Positions 19,575 through 28,764 are shown, numbered from the stretch's first letter. The stretch: DNA of 64,000 bases from Thermoanaerobaculum sp. (GCA_021154885.1 JAJKHS010000107.1:1-64000); one strand, 5' to 3'. Translations and numbers: made by a program. The notes: generated by a model from the letters alone, not told the origin.

Positions 19575-19934
19575 TTAGTACCGTCCGCCGCCGTAGCCGC
19601 CGCGGTCTCCGCCGCCACCCCCACGACCGCCGCCACCACCACGGCCGCCGCCGTAGCCACCCCCACGACCGCCGCCGCCACCCTCTTCCTTGGGCCGCGC
19701 CTCGTTGACCGTGAGGTTCCGGCCCTCCACTTCCTTGCCGTTGAGCGCGGAAATGGCCGCTCGCGCCTCCTGGTCGGTGCTCATCTCCACGAAGCCGAAG
19801 CCCTTGGAGCGACCCGTGTCGCGGTCCATGATCACCTGAGCGGTGTCCACGGTGCCGTGAGCCGCGAACAGCTCTTGCAGGTCACTGTCCTTGACGCCGT
19901 AGGCCAGGTTGCCGACGTATATCTTTCTGCCCAT
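19575..19934 (-). CDS. RRM-domain RNA-binding protein with Gly-rich tail
   Basis: 119 aa. A single RNA recognition motif (~1-80) has RNP2 IYVGNL and RNP1 KGFGFVEM, followed by a Gly/Arg/Tyr-rich tail (GGGRGGGY-type repeats) to residue 119. This is the common bacterial/cyanobacterial Rbp layout, a cytoplasmic single-stranded RNA-binding protein often linked to stress or cold response. Monocistronic. The tail is encoded by a simple-sequence GGC-rich stretch that may vary in length. Confidence 0.95.
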   Translation of the reverse strand: MGRKIYVGNLAYGVKDSDLQELFAAHGTVDTAQVIMDRDTGRSKGFGFVEMSTDQEARAAISALNGKEVEGRNLTVNEARPKEEGGGGGRGGGYGGGRGGGGGRGGGGGDRGGYGGGRY

Positions 19935-20112
19935 TGCCCAAACTCCTTACTTGTCCGTCGTCGGCCTGTCTGGTCGCGACGCCGCGAATGCGTGACTCCT
20001 GGAGTCCTGACGCCGGACCGGACCGGCGTCCAAAGTCTCCAGTTGACGATCTTAGCATCCCCGGTTCCCAGGTCTAGACTCCGGAGCGCAAGTGGGCTTC
20101 TTCCGGCAGGAT

Positions 20113-20622
20113 TCATCGGGCCGGCCCGCAGCTTCCGGGCACGGAATAGACGACGCGGTCGGGGGGCTGCTTGAGCCCGGCGGCGATGAACATGCCGGCG
20201 AGAGGGCAGACCATTTCGGTGAACAGCAAGGACGCAAGTCCCCCAAGCGGGTTCCTGGTCTGGTACCCGTTGGCGACCCCGTAAGCGATCGGAGCGCAGA
20301 CCAGCAGGCCCCAGGCGTACCCTTTCCCCGCCCGAAACCGGACCTGACGGATCACTTGGCAAACCTCCGCCGTGGGTACCGTCCGGACGCGGCCGTGGTT
20401 CACCAGCCAGGAGGTGGATTCGGCCGTCATCACCACCCCTTCGACGTCCTCGACGACCTCGCCGCTGGCGAGCCGGATCTTCACCGGTTGGTCCTCGATC
20501 GCACGGTTGACCGCGGCGAGGGGTGCCGGGTCCAGGGAGGTCGCCGGGAGTGGCGGCCCTCCGCTCGCGCAGGCCTGGGCGAGGATCACCGGAGGCAGCA
20601 GCAACGCGACCAGTCTTCGCAT
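20113..20622 (-). CDS. Predicted lipoprotein, function unknown
   Basis: 169 aa. The N-terminal signal MRRLVALLLPPVILAQAC ends in a lipobox-like LAQAC, so it is probably lipid-anchored outside the inner membrane. The middle (KIRLASGEVVEDVEGVVM) looks like a small beta domain; the C-terminal half has two moderately hydrophobic segments. CTCAAGGAG precedes the ATG well. It overlaps the preceding lipoprotein gene by 37 bp, so the two are probably co-transcribed. No known family recognised. Confidence 0.65.
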   Translation of the reverse strand: MRRLVALLLPPVILAQACASGGPPLPATSLDPAPLAAVNRAIEDQPVKIRLASGEVVEDVEGVVMTAESTSWLVNHGRVRTVPTAEVCQVIRQVRFRAGKGYAWGLLVCAPIAYGVANGYQTRNPLGGLASLLFTEMVCPLAGMFIAAGLKQPPDRVVYSVPGSCGPAR

Positions 20623-20897
20623 GTTTTTCTCCTTGAGAAATGAGGATCGGCCGAGGCGATCGAGTAGGCAAGCCGGCGGTCAAAATTGCGCGACTGCTCC
20701 GGTTCACTCAGGCTCCAGCCGGGCAGGACGTTCATCACGGCCGGGAGCCACCCGACGCCGAGGCTGCCGAATCCTTTGACCACCGACGCCTGGGCCGCGG
20801 TGAGGGACCTTGGCGGGAGACTCGAACCGCAACCCGCGACGACGCTCCCTCCCAGGCAGACGGCGAGGACCAGGACGACCGAAGCTCGTGATCGCAT
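20586..20897 (-). CDS. Small predicted lipoprotein
   Basis: 103 aa from the ATG at 20897 (MRSRASVVLVLAVC...). A signal peptide ends in a clear lipobox VVAGC. The remainder includes a short WLPAVMNVLPG segment. The last ~12 residues (…CEDWSRCCCLR) overlap the start of the next gene and look unconserved, so a small frameshift near the end is possible. Transcribed with the downstream lipoprotein gene. Function unknown. Confidence 0.5.
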   Translation of the reverse strand: MRSRASVVLVLAVCLGGSVVAGCGSSLPPRSLTAAQASVVKGFGSLGVGWLPAVMNVLPGWSLSEPEQSRNFDRRLAYSIASADPHFSRRKTCEDWSRCCCLR

Positions 20898-20921
20898 AGC
20901 ACCTCCTCCTCGAAACCGCAC

Positions 20922-21217
20922 TTTCCCGCAGCGGTGTTGCCGAAAGGCAAGAGCGACGGCCGTGCCAGCCGGGGAGGCGCGATAGAAAACCTTGAGAAGA
21001 AAGGGCTTAGACGAAAGAGGTCAGCGAGCGTGGCCGTCTTTCGTGGAAGTCGCTGGACATCCGATGTATAGGAGCGCGCACCGGATGTCGCGCGGTGCGG
21101 AGATTAAGCCCAGATAGGCTGTTCTGCGGAGCTTGGTGCCGACAATCTCGTGTGTTTTGTCGTGCACTCCGTTGGTACGACATGCGCGGCGGATCGGAGC
21201 GTGGCAATGATGCGCTC
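20922..21217. other. Intergenic region without recognisable gene
   Basis: About 300 bp between the small lipoprotein and the MutS-like ATPase. Both strands were read; no convincing start, domain or terminator was seen. The segment is slightly less GC-rich than its surroundings and may hold a decayed gene. Confidence 0.4.
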
Positions 21218-23062
21218 TCAGATCTCCTCCGGCCCCAGTCCCACCAGCTCCATCAGCTTCAAGGCGTTGACGGTGGTGGCGACTCCGGGGTGCATCTTGT
21301 AGTCGAAGGTCATGGGCGGATCCTCTCCCGGGTGGAGGGTCTCCCGGAAGTGGACGGGCACGCAGACGGCCGCGATCTCCGGCACCTCGGCGAGTTGGAG
21401 GTCGTGGGTGGAGACGGCGCCGAGCGCACCCTGCTTCAGCAGGTGGAGCACCACCCGGCGCACCGCCACCTGCCGCTCGTAGCTGTTGGTCCCCCGCAAC
21501 ACCTCGTCCAGCAGGTAGAGGAGGACGCGGCCTTCCGCATGGGCGCGGTCCGCCTCTTTCACGATCCACCGGATGCGCTGCAGCTCGGCCATGAAGAAGG
21601 AGACCCCCTCTGCCAGCGAATCCTCCACCAGGATGCTGGTGCCAAGCGTGACCGGCGGCATCCGCAGCGACTCGGCGCAGACCGGCCCGCCAGCCTGCGC
21701 CAGCACGGCGTTGACGCCGATGGCGCGCAGCAGCGTGCTCTTGCCGGACATGTTGGAACCCGTCACCAGCAGGAAGCCTCCGGCCGGGCCGAGGGTGACG
21801 TCATTCGCGACTCGCTGCCCATCCCGGATCAGGGGGTGGCCCAGCCCGCGGCCTTCACAAAAGTCCTCCGTCGCGGCCACGACAGGGAAGGACCAGCCGG
21901 GATTCTCGAAGCGGAGACTGGCGAGCGCCGCCAAGGCCTCGAAGCGGCCCAGAGCGGCCAGCCAACCCCGGACCCGCGGGCCGGCCTCCCGCTGCCAGCG
22001 CTCCAGCAGCGCCAGCACGTGGAGATCCCAGCAGAGGAGCGACTGGAGAATGAGGTACAGGTAGGACGAGTGGCGGACGTGCGAAAGCTCCACTCGGGCG
22101 TGGAGGAGCAGCATCCAACGATGGGCAGCCTGCCCCTCGACGTTGAGGTCGCCGGCGATCCGCTGCAGCTCGTCCGCCGAGTAGGGACGACCGGCGATCC
22201 GCTCCAGGGCATCGGCGTAGAGCTGGAAGTCCCCCTCCGGAGCCTCGATCCGGTTGAAGCTGCCGTGGGTCCGTTCCCGGAAGCTGTAACCCAGGGAGAT
22301 GTTGACCATCGCCAGGAAGAGGAAGATCTTGATCGGCAGGATCGTCCCCATCCACAGGAGGAGGGCCACGGGTGTGGCCACGGCGAGCAGCCGGGCGAGC
22401 CAGATCAGCCGCGGCCGATCCAGCAGCCACGGCTTGTCCTCCGCCCATTTCAGGAACGTCTCCAGGTCCGGCGGTGACTTCTCCATGGGGCGCACGCCCA
22501 CCTCGAGCTGCTGCCGCAGGTCGATCTCCGGCGCCAGCTCGGCGACCGCCGCCTGCCGGTTGGCGATCTCCTGCGAGGAGGCCGGGCGTAGCAGCCAGCT
22601 CGCCAGGTCCGCCTTGCCCGGCGGGGTGTGAGCCGTCCCCAGGAGTTGGGCGATGGAGGCGCGGCCGAAAAGATTGAGGTCCCGGGCCACGGCGCGGTCG
22701 CGCTCTCCCGGCTCGGGGAGCGTGGGGAGAGGCAGGCCGTCCCAGTCCCGCTCCAGGCGAAGCAGCCCCTCCTCGTTGATCCGCCGCAGCTCGCCGTAGC
22801 GCCGCTGCCGCTGGACGATCCGCTCGTGTCGAGGCAGCACGCCCAGGAACGCCACCAGCCAGAACCCCGCCCCGGCCCACCATTCCCATCCCGGCCGGCC
22901 GCCGCGGACGAGGATCACGATCAGGCAGACGACGAAGGCGAGGAACAGGGCGCCGCGGAGGAGGGAGAAGCGGAGGGAGATGCCAGCGAGGCGGTGCTCC
23001 TCGGCGGCGAAAGCGTCGCGGCGCTGTTGGTAGGTCGAATCCGGTCCCCGAAGCTCTGCCAT
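21218..23062 (-). CDS. Membrane-anchored MutS-family ATPase
   Basis: 614 aa from the ATG at 23062; ATG 23107 and TTG 23119 are alternatives, none with a strong ribosome site. Two hydrophobic segments lie near residues 32-78 and two more at ~225-265, then a MutS core helical region and ATPase: Walker A TGSNMSGKST (~430) and Walker B LLYLLDEVLRGTN (~500), then STHDLQLAE. There is no mismatch-recognition domain, so it is not MutS1; it belongs to the membrane MutS-like group found in Bacteroidota and Acidobacteriota, of unknown function. Monocistronic. Confidence 0.85.
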   Translation of the reverse strand: MAELRGPDSTYQQRRDAFAAEEHRLAGISLRFSLLRGALFLAFVVCLIVILVRGGRPGWEWWAGAGFWLVAFLGVLPRHERIVQRQRRYGELRRINEEGLLRLERDWDGLPLPTLPEPGERDRAVARDLNLFGRASIAQLLGTAHTPPGKADLASWLLRPASSQEIANRQAAVAELAPEIDLRQQLEVGVRPMEKSPPDLETFLKWAEDKPWLLDRPRLIWLARLLAVATPVALLLWMGTILPIKIFLFLAMVNISLGYSFRERTHGSFNRIEAPEGDFQLYADALERIAGRPYSADELQRIAGDLNVEGQAAHRWMLLLHARVELSHVRHSSYLYLILQSLLCWDLHVLALLERWQREAGPRVRGWLAALGRFEALAALASLRFENPGWSFPVVAATEDFCEGRGLGHPLIRDGQRVANDVTLGPAGGFLLVTGSNMSGKSTLLRAIGVNAVLAQAGGPVCAESLRMPPVTLGTSILVEDSLAEGVSFFMAELQRIRWIVKEADRAHAEGRVLLYLLDEVLRGTNSYERQVAVRRVVLHLLKQGALGAVSTHDLQLAEVPEIAAVCVPVHFRETLHPGEDPPMTFDYKMHPGVATTVNALKLMELVGLGPEEI

Positions 23063-23163
23063 AGCGACGGAGTATAGACGAAACCACAATCTACGAGGAT
23101 TGCTCATACCCAGCAGCAACGGCGTTATATCTGTAGACGACGGCCTATATCTCTAGCTATGGT

Positions 23164-24678
23164 TCAAGGAGAGGAGGGATTCGGCTCCACCCGCACGACG
23201 CGGACAAAACGTTTCAAGCCCTTCTCGGATTCCGCGCAGGAGACCAGGCTCTCGTTCGCGAGAGACCTGGACGATGCAACGGCAATCAGTTCGTAGGTCT
23301 GGCCGGGGTTTCCCGAGAAGTGGGCATGGACGCTCCACCGGCCCCTGTGGTCCGGGATCAGAGGCCCGTTTGTCTGCAGCCAACACCTTCTCGAAGGGTC
23401 TCGAACGAGCAGGTAGTAATGGAGATTGGGATTGGTCGCGGTCCCTGTGACCGTCGTTTCGGTTCCCACGATCGCACCGTCCTGGAGATCAAAGCTGAAG
23501 ATCGTGGTCTGCTCCGGAGGTCCGAAGAGTACAAATAGTGACAGCCCGGCTACGAGGATGAGAGAGCCGGCGGCGATTCGTGACCAGGCGACTCCTGGCC
23601 GCTGGGCAGTGCGCAGGAATAACACGGGGACTTTCCACTCGACGGAGGGGAGCCTTCGTATCGCCAGCCGCCCCTCGGTGACCGCCTTCTCAAGGGGGTA
23701 ACCCTTGGCCAAGCATTCGTAGAAACTCCCGCTGAAGGCGATGGCCGCTTGGTCCGAGACCCTGGATTGCATTGCCAGGACAGCGGGGAATCCTCGCAGG
23801 ATGAGGGCTTCCGCTACCCCTGCGTAAGGGTTTTTTGCTCCCGGCATGCTCACGCCGGTATCGCAGGCATTGAGCACGATGACCTGGAGAGTCTTGAATC
23901 GCGCCACCAAGTCTGCGAGGACGAAGGCGCCCACCGGGTGCCCCAATCCGTCCGTGCTTTCGAAGAGGAGATATCCTTGCTTTGCTGCAGCCGACCAATT
24001 CCCGTGTCCCGCAAAATGGAGAACGTGGAACCCTCCTTCTGCCTCCGAGGTTAACAACGCGCGCCGGAGCGCCGCTATGGTCGGCTCTTTCAAAAAGGTT
24101 ACCGCAACTCCGGAGACCCCTTTACAGGCATCCTCAATCTTGCGGCGCTCGAGGTCGACGTCGAGAGGAGTCGCGTCCCTGGGATTCGAGATTACGGAAA
24201 GGATGCGAATAAAAGACGGAAACTTCAGCGTCCGTCTGTGAGCAGGCGCATCGAGCTCACGCACAATGCAGTGATTATCGCTTAGACTCAAGAATAGATG
24301 CCTCATCGGATCGAACAGAGTTTCCCATTCCAGGCTGGCGATTGGAGCGAGCTTCGGATCCTCGGGATCGATGCGGAGTTTGATGGAGAGCAGATTGGCG
24401 GGGCATCCAGACAACATGCCTCGGCTCTCCGCAAAGAGTTCACCAACGCGCTCCTTTAGCAGTTCGCTGTACAGGTTGGCTCCTGTCACTTCCGGGTCGG
24501 GATGAAGCCTCCTCGTAGGGATAGCGAAGGTCCCACTACCTTCCCCTGCTGGCGAACTCAGTACTTGGATTCTGTAGACACCACGCCTCGGAGGGCAGAA
24601 CTGGATGACGAAGTCCGCCTGCTTTGTTATCTGCCGCCGCCGAAGCCGGCTCCCGAAGATCTGATGATTTACTGGCAC
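23164..24678 (-). CDS. CHAT-domain cysteine protease with transmembrane helix and C-terminal sensor-like domain
   Basis: 504 aa from GTG 24678 (GAGGGAG six bases upstream); the frame is open further upstream but that part runs into the divergent gene. N-terminal segment YRIQVLSSPAGEGSGTF is typical of CHAT proteins. The catalytic pair is present: His in VLHFAGHGN (~222) and Cys in VLNACDTG (~270). A transmembrane helix at ~371-388 is followed by a ~115-residue beta-rich domain (TVTGTATNPNLHYYLLVRD...YELIAVASS) expected in the periplasm. That domain resembles the whole mature part of the secreted protein encoded divergently next door. Caspase-like proteolysis controlled by periplasmic contact is an attractive inference. 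Confidence 0.85.
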   Translation of the reverse strand: MPVNHQIFGSRLRRRQITKQADFVIQFCPPRRGVYRIQVLSSPAGEGSGTFAIPTRRLHPDPEVTGANLYSELLKERVGELFAESRGMLSGCPANLLSIKLRIDPEDPKLAPIASLEWETLFDPMRHLFLSLSDNHCIVRELDAPAHRRTLKFPSFIRILSVISNPRDATPLDVDLERRKIEDACKGVSGVAVTFLKEPTIAALRRALLTSEAEGGFHVLHFAGHGNWSAAAKQGYLLFESTDGLGHPVGAFVLADLVARFKTLQVIVLNACDTGVSMPGAKNPYAGVAEALILRGFPAVLAMQSRVSDQAAIAFSGSFYECLAKGYPLEKAVTEGRLAIRRLPSVEWKVPVLFLRTAQRPGVAWSRIAAGSLILVAGLSLFVLFGPPEQTTIFSFDLQDGAIVGTETTVTGTATNPNLHYYLLVRDPSRRCWLQTNGPLIPDHRGRWSVHAHFSGNPGQTYELIAVASSRSLANESLVSCAESEKGLKRFVRVVRVEPNPSSP

Positions 24679-24726
24679 GGTAGCTCCCTCTACACCCGGA
24701 TGTCTTCTCAGACACCCTGGGAATTT

Positions 24727-24751
24727 TTTTGTTGAGCGCCTCTCAACAAAA
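24727..24751. promoter_or_regulatory. 10-bp perfect inverted repeat between divergent CHAT and secreted-domain genes
   Basis: TTTTGTTGAG and its exact complement CTCAACAAAA flank a 5-bp CGCCT loop, 49 bp before the CHAT start and 69 bp before the ATG of the forward gene. It lies upstream of both genes, so an operator for a shared regulator is more likely than a terminator. Confidence 0.5.
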
Positions 24752-24819
24752 TGGCGAGCAAGGGGTCTACTCAGAGAAGTAGGAGTAGGGTGGGAAACCC
24801 AAGAATGGAGGAAAGAGCC

Positions 24820-25242
24820 ATGCAATCGAGTCTCAGACGAGTGCTTACTACTGTGATGCTTCTGTTGATGATGCTGGCTGCGCGGGGGCATGCGGCGGCG
24901 TTGCGGGTCGAGATCACGTCACCCGCGGAAAGCGCAGTCGTGGATGTCGAGGCAATGGTGAAGGGGAAGGTGTCAGATGCCAAGACACGGGTTTACGTAC
25001 TGGTCCGACCATTGAAGACAAGGTATTGGTGGGTGCAGCGCCTGCCCGCGCCCCCATCTCCCGACGGGACTTGGCAGACACTCTGCAACTTTGGCACTCC
25101 GTCCGAAGGCGTTGGTGAGCCCTATGAGATTATAGCGATCGCATCAAAGACGCGCCTGAACCTCATCGAGGGAAAAACGCTAGAGGACGTGCCGGATTCA
25201 GGCACGACCTCGGCGGTGGTCACTGTCAAGCGGAGCAAGTAG
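24820..25242 (+). CDS. Secreted protein sharing the C-terminal domain of the adjacent CHAT protease
   Basis: 140 aa from ATG 24820 (AGGAAAG upstream). Signal peptide of ~29 residues (LLLMMLAARGHAAA). The mature part starts VEITSPAESAVVDVEAMVKG and contains VYVLVRPLKTRYWWVQR, a DGTWQT turn and PYEIIAIASK. These align in order with TVTGTATNPNLHYYLLVRD, GRWSVHAH and TYELIAVASS of the CHAT protein's C-terminal domain. An Ig-like periplasmic domain is likely. Divergent orientation and shared domain suggest a functional pair, for example a ligand or inhibitor of the membrane protease. Confidence 0.75.
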   Translation: MQSSLRRVLTTVMLLLMMLAARGHAAALRVEITSPAESAVVDVEAMVKGKVSDAKTRVYVLVRPLKTRYWWVQRLPAPPSPDGTWQTLCNFGTPSEGVGEPYEIIAIASKTRLNLIEGKTLEDVPDSGTTSAVVTVKRSK

Positions 25243-25296
25243 ATAGAGACGAGAAGTTCTGGGGCCCGGCTATGGTGTGTCGGGCCCGCTCATCGA

Positions 25297-25489
25297 CAGT
25301 CTAAGAAGATCCGAGAGTTGGCGCGCGAGCGCCGCTCAATCGCCAAGCAGGTGATTCGCCTCCTCACCCAAGCCCTGGAAAGGGAGAAGACCTTCTCGAT
25401 CTTGGAGCTGCGCGGGCTTGGCAAGGAGCTGGGAGGGGATCGATCCAGCGGCCTACATCAGGGAAGAGCGGGACTCGTGGGACCGTAGA
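25297..25489 (+). pseudogene. Frameshifted antitoxin-like remnant
   Basis: One frame reads KKIRELARERRSIAKQVIRL ... ILELRGLGKEL; after CTGGGAGG the next frame continues WEGIDPAAYIREERDSWDR. The joined sequence has the look of a small antitoxin (helical, ending in an acidic DSWDR tail). A change of one or two bases at ~25434 breaks it. No start codon or toxin is evident. It abuts the 3' end of glmS on the other strand. Confidence 0.42.
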
Positions 25490-25494
25490 ACCCC

Positions 25495-27321
25495 CTACTC
25501 CACCGTCACACTCTTCGCCAGGTTCCGCGGCTGATCCACGTCCGCCCCGCGGCGCACGCCGATGAAGTAGGCGAGGAGCTGCAAGGGCACCACGTTGACG
25601 ATGGGTTGGAGGTGCGGCGAGAGGGAGGGGACTTCGATGACCTCGTCGGCGATCCCCCCGAGCTCTTCCGGGTCGTGGTCGGTGAGGGCGATGACGACGC
25701 CGTCGCGGGCCTTGACCTCCTGCATGTTCCCCTTGACCTTCTCCGCCACGTGGTCTCCCGTGGCGATGGCCACCACCGGCAGGTTCTCGTCGATGAGGGC
25801 GATGGGGCCGTGCTTCATCTCGCCCGCCGGGTAGCCCTCGGCATGGATGTAGGAGATTTCCTTGAGCTTCAGCGCCCCTTCGAGGGCGATGGGGTAGTTG
25901 ATGCCGCGCCCCAGGTACAGGAAGTTCTGCGACTTGTGGTACCGCCGGGCCAACTCGTCCATGTGCTGCTCCTGCCGCCGGACGACGTCGTCGACGGCCT
26001 GGGGAAGGCGCGACAGGTCGTCCAGGTAGTGCCGCTCCAAGTGGCCCTGGCGGACTTGGCGCAGGTAGAGGGCCAGCAGGTAGAGGGCCACGAGCTGGGT
26101 GGTGAACGCCTTGGTGGAGGCGACGCCGATCTCCGGGCCGGCGTTGGTGTAGATCACCCCTTCGCTGATGCGCGTGGCCTGGCTCCCCAGCACGTTGCAG
26201 ACGGCGAAGAGGCGCGCGCCGCGCTCCCGGGCGGCCTCCATGGCCGAGACGGTGTCCGCCGTCTCCCCGGACTGGGAGATGCCCACGGCCAGCACCCGGT
26301 CGGAGACGATGGGGTCCCGGTACCGGTACTCGGAGCCGTAGTCCACTTCGACCGGCACGCGGGCGATGTCCTCGATGAGGAACTTGCCCACCAGCGCCGA
26401 GTGCCACGAGGTGCCGCAGGCCAGGAGGTGGAGGCGCTCGACCCGGGCCAGCTCCTCCTTCGTCACTTTGACCGTGTCGAAGAGGATCTCCGCGCGCTCG
26501 AAGTCCACGCGCCCGGCGAAGGTGTCCTGCACCGCCTGCGGCTGCTCGTGGATCTCCTTGAGCATGAAGTGCTTGTAGCCCCCCTTCTCTGCCTGGATGG
26601 GGTCCCAGTTGAGGTGCTGGACGGCCCGCTCGACGCGCTGGCCTTTGCGGTCCCAGGCCTCGACGCCCGCCGGCGTCAGCCGCGCGATGTCGCCGTTCTC
26701 CAGGAAAATGACGTCCTTGGTGTAGGCGAGGAGGGCCGCCGGATCGGAGGCCAGGAACTGCTCTTCCTGCGCGAGGCCGATGACCAGGGGCGGACCCTGC
26801 CGGGCGGCCACGATCTCCTGGCCATCGGTCTCCGTGCTCACCACGGCGAAGGCGTACATCCCTTCGAGCTCGGCGACGGCCCGGGCCACCGCGGCCTTGA
26901 GGTCGCCGTCGAGGTAGGAGGAGACGAGGTTCGCCACCACCTCGGTGTCGGTGTCCGAGCTGAAGGTCCAGCCCTCGGCGATCAGGCGCTTCTTGAGCGG
27001 CAGGAAGTTCTCGATGATGCCGTTGTGGATGAGCGCCAGGCGCCGGCGCGAGTCCACCACGGGATGAGCGTTGCGTTCGCTGGGCGCGCCATGGGTGGCC
27101 CAGCGGGTGTGGCCGAGGCCGTAGTGGCCGGTGAGGGGGTGCTTCTCCAGCTTCTCCTTGAGCCGGTCGAGCTTCCCTTCGGCCTTGACGGTCTGGAACT
27201 CGCCGTCCTGCACCGCCACCACGCCCGCCGAGTCGTAGCCCCGGTACTCCATGCGGCGCAGCCCGTCCATCAGCAGGGGCACCACTTCGCGCTGCCCCAC
27301 GTAGCCCACAATTCCACACAT
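25495..27321 (-). CDS. glmS: Glutamine--fructose-6-phosphate aminotransferase (isomerizing)
   Basis: 608 aa, the standard length. The N-terminal nucleophile Cys2 follows Met (MCGIVGYVGQR) and the class-II glutamine amidotransferase signatures YRGYDSAG and HTRWATHG are present. The two SIS domains contain CGTSWHSALV and SQSGETADT, and the C-terminus is the conserved NLAKSVTVE. It makes glucosamine-6-phosphate, the first step to UDP-GlcNAc for peptidoglycan and outer-membrane glycans. It is 34 bp downstream of glmU, forming a pathway operon. Confidence 0.98.
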   Translation of the reverse strand: MCGIVGYVGQREVVPLLMDGLRRMEYRGYDSAGVVAVQDGEFQTVKAEGKLDRLKEKLEKHPLTGHYGLGHTRWATHGAPSERNAHPVVDSRRRLALIHNGIIENFLPLKKRLIAEGWTFSSDTDTEVVANLVSSYLDGDLKAAVARAVAELEGMYAFAVVSTETDGQEIVAARQGPPLVIGLAQEEQFLASDPAALLAYTKDVIFLENGDIARLTPAGVEAWDRKGQRVERAVQHLNWDPIQAEKGGYKHFMLKEIHEQPQAVQDTFAGRVDFERAEILFDTVKVTKEELARVERLHLLACGTSWHSALVGKFLIEDIARVPVEVDYGSEYRYRDPIVSDRVLAVGISQSGETADTVSAMEAARERGARLFAVCNVLGSQATRISEGVIYTNAGPEIGVASTKAFTTQLVALYLLALYLRQVRQGHLERHYLDDLSRLPQAVDDVVRRQEQHMDELARRYHKSQNFLYLGRGINYPIALEGALKLKEISYIHAEGYPAGEMKHGPIALIDENLPVVAIATGDHVAEKVKGNMQEVKARDGVVIALTDHDPEELGGIADEVIEVPSLSPHLQPIVNVVPLQLLAYFIGVRRGADVDQPRNLAKSVTVE

Positions 27322-27355
27322 GGCTCAGCCTTCCTCTTGCGGATCCTTTTGGGGA

Positions 27356-28753
27356 TCAGATTTTCCGGCGGTGCAGACCGCCGGCCCGGCCTTCCAGATT
27401 CTTCTGCCGCACCCGGGCCACCGCCAGCGCGCCGTCGGGGACGTTCTTCGTGATGACCGAGCCTGCGGCGGTGGAGGCGCCCGCTCCGACCTTGACCGGC
27501 GCCACCAGCATCGTGTCGCTGCCGATGAAAGCTCCGGCGCCGATCTCCGTGGAGCTCTTGCGCACGCCGTCGTAGTTGCAGGTCACGACGCCGGCGCCGA
27601 CGTTCGCGCCCGCGCCCACCGTCGCGTCCCCCACATAGGACAGGTGGTTGACCTTGGCCCCGGCGCCGATCTCCGAGCCCTTCACCTCGACGAAGTTGCC
27701 CACGCGGGCTCCACCAAGCAAGCGCGATGCCGGACGCAGCCGGGCGAAGGGTCCCACCCGGCAGCCGTCCCCCACCTCGGCGCCGTCCAGAACGCTGTAG
27801 GGCTCGATGATCGCGCCGTCGGCGACCGTCGAATCGCGCAGCCACGCGCCCTGATGGACGACGCACTCGCGGCCGATCGAACTGTGGCCCAGAAGGGACA
27901 CTCCCGGGTGGATCACCGTGTCTTCTCCGACACGTACCCCGGGCTCGATCACCGTCCGCGCCGGCTCGAGGACGGTCACCCCCGCCTTCATCAGCGCCTG
28001 GAGGTGGCGGTCCAGGAGGAGGCGGTGGACCTTCGCCAGCTCCACCCGGTCGTTGACCCCCAGGGCCTCGTCCGGGTCGGGCAGGTCGACGAGCCGCACC
28101 GGGTGGCCGTCCTGCGCGGCTATGGTCACCGCGTCGGTCAGGTAGAGCTCCCCCTGGGCGTTGCTCGCCTTGAGGTTGCGGAGATAGGTGAAGACGTCCG
28201 GCGCCGGGAGGGCATAGAGTCCCGCGTTGATCCGCCGCACGGCCAACTCCTCCAGCGCGGCGTCCCGCGCTTCGACGATCTCCCGGAAGGCGCCGGAGCC
28301 GTCGACCAGCACCCGCCCCAGCGATCCCGGGTCTGCCATCTCCGCCACCGCCATGGCACCCCAGCCCTCCTCGGCGCCGCGGGCCAGCCGGTCGAGCGTC
28401 GCCGGATTCACCAGCGGCACGTCGCCGGAGAGGACGAGCACCGTCGCATTCTCCGCGACGTCGGAGATCTCCCCCTCGGCCTGGGCCAGGGCGTGCCCGG
28501 TGCCCCGCTGCTCGGCCTGGAGCACCCAACGCAGATCCGCACCGCCGATGGCCTCCCGCACCCGCTCGGCACCATGGCCCACCACCACGAGGATGCGCTC
28601 GCAGCCCGCCGCCCTGGCCGCGTCGATCACCCATGCGAGCAGCGGCCGGCCGGCGGCCTCGTGCAGGACCTTGGGGAGCGACGACTTCATGCGGGTCCCC
28701 TTGCCGGCCGCGAGGATCACGGCGACGCGGGGTCGGGGGGCGGGGTTGGGCAT
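27356..28753 (-). CDS. glmU: Bifunctional GlcNAc-1-P uridyltransferase/GlcN-1-P acetyltransferase
   Basis: 465 aa, the usual size. The pyrophosphorylase domain starts AVILAAGKGTRMKSSLPKVL with the sugar-nucleotide binding signature. The C-terminal left-handed beta-helix has hexapeptide repeats from ~260 (VTVLEPARTVIEPGV) and the acetyltransferase region with NFVEVKGSEIG and HLSYVGDATVG. It converts glucosamine-1-phosphate to UDP-GlcNAc. Lies between yvcK and glmS on the same strand. glmM is not in the window. Confidence 0.97.
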   Translation of the reverse strand: MPNPAPRPRVAVILAAGKGTRMKSSLPKVLHEAAGRPLLAWVIDAARAAGCERILVVVGHGAERVREAIGGADLRWVLQAEQRGTGHALAQAEGEISDVAENATVLVLSGDVPLVNPATLDRLARGAEEGWGAMAVAEMADPGSLGRVLVDGSGAFREIVEARDAALEELAVRRINAGLYALPAPDVFTYLRNLKASNAQGELYLTDAVTIAAQDGHPVRLVDLPDPDEALGVNDRVELAKVHRLLLDRHLQALMKAGVTVLEPARTVIEPGVRVGEDTVIHPGVSLLGHSSIGRECVVHQGAWLRDSTVADGAIIEPYSVLDGAEVGDGCRVGPFARLRPASRLLGGARVGNFVEVKGSEIGAGAKVNHLSYVGDATVGAGANVGAGVVTCNYDGVRKSSTEIGAGAFIGSDTMLVAPVKVGAGASTAAGSVITKNVPDGALAVARVRQKNLEGRAGGLHRRKI

Positions 28754-28764
28754 GGGCTCTCCTT

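Noticed and set aside
16394-19708. A 1104-codon forward open frame across the kinase gene
   Set aside because: It is antisense to a kinase with all catalytic motifs; the Arg/Pro/Leu-rich product has no domains and no ribosome site. High-GC codon structure explains it.
21218-23062. DNA mismatch repair MutS or MutS2
   Set aside because: It has membrane helices and lacks both the mismatch-recognition domain and the Smr domain.
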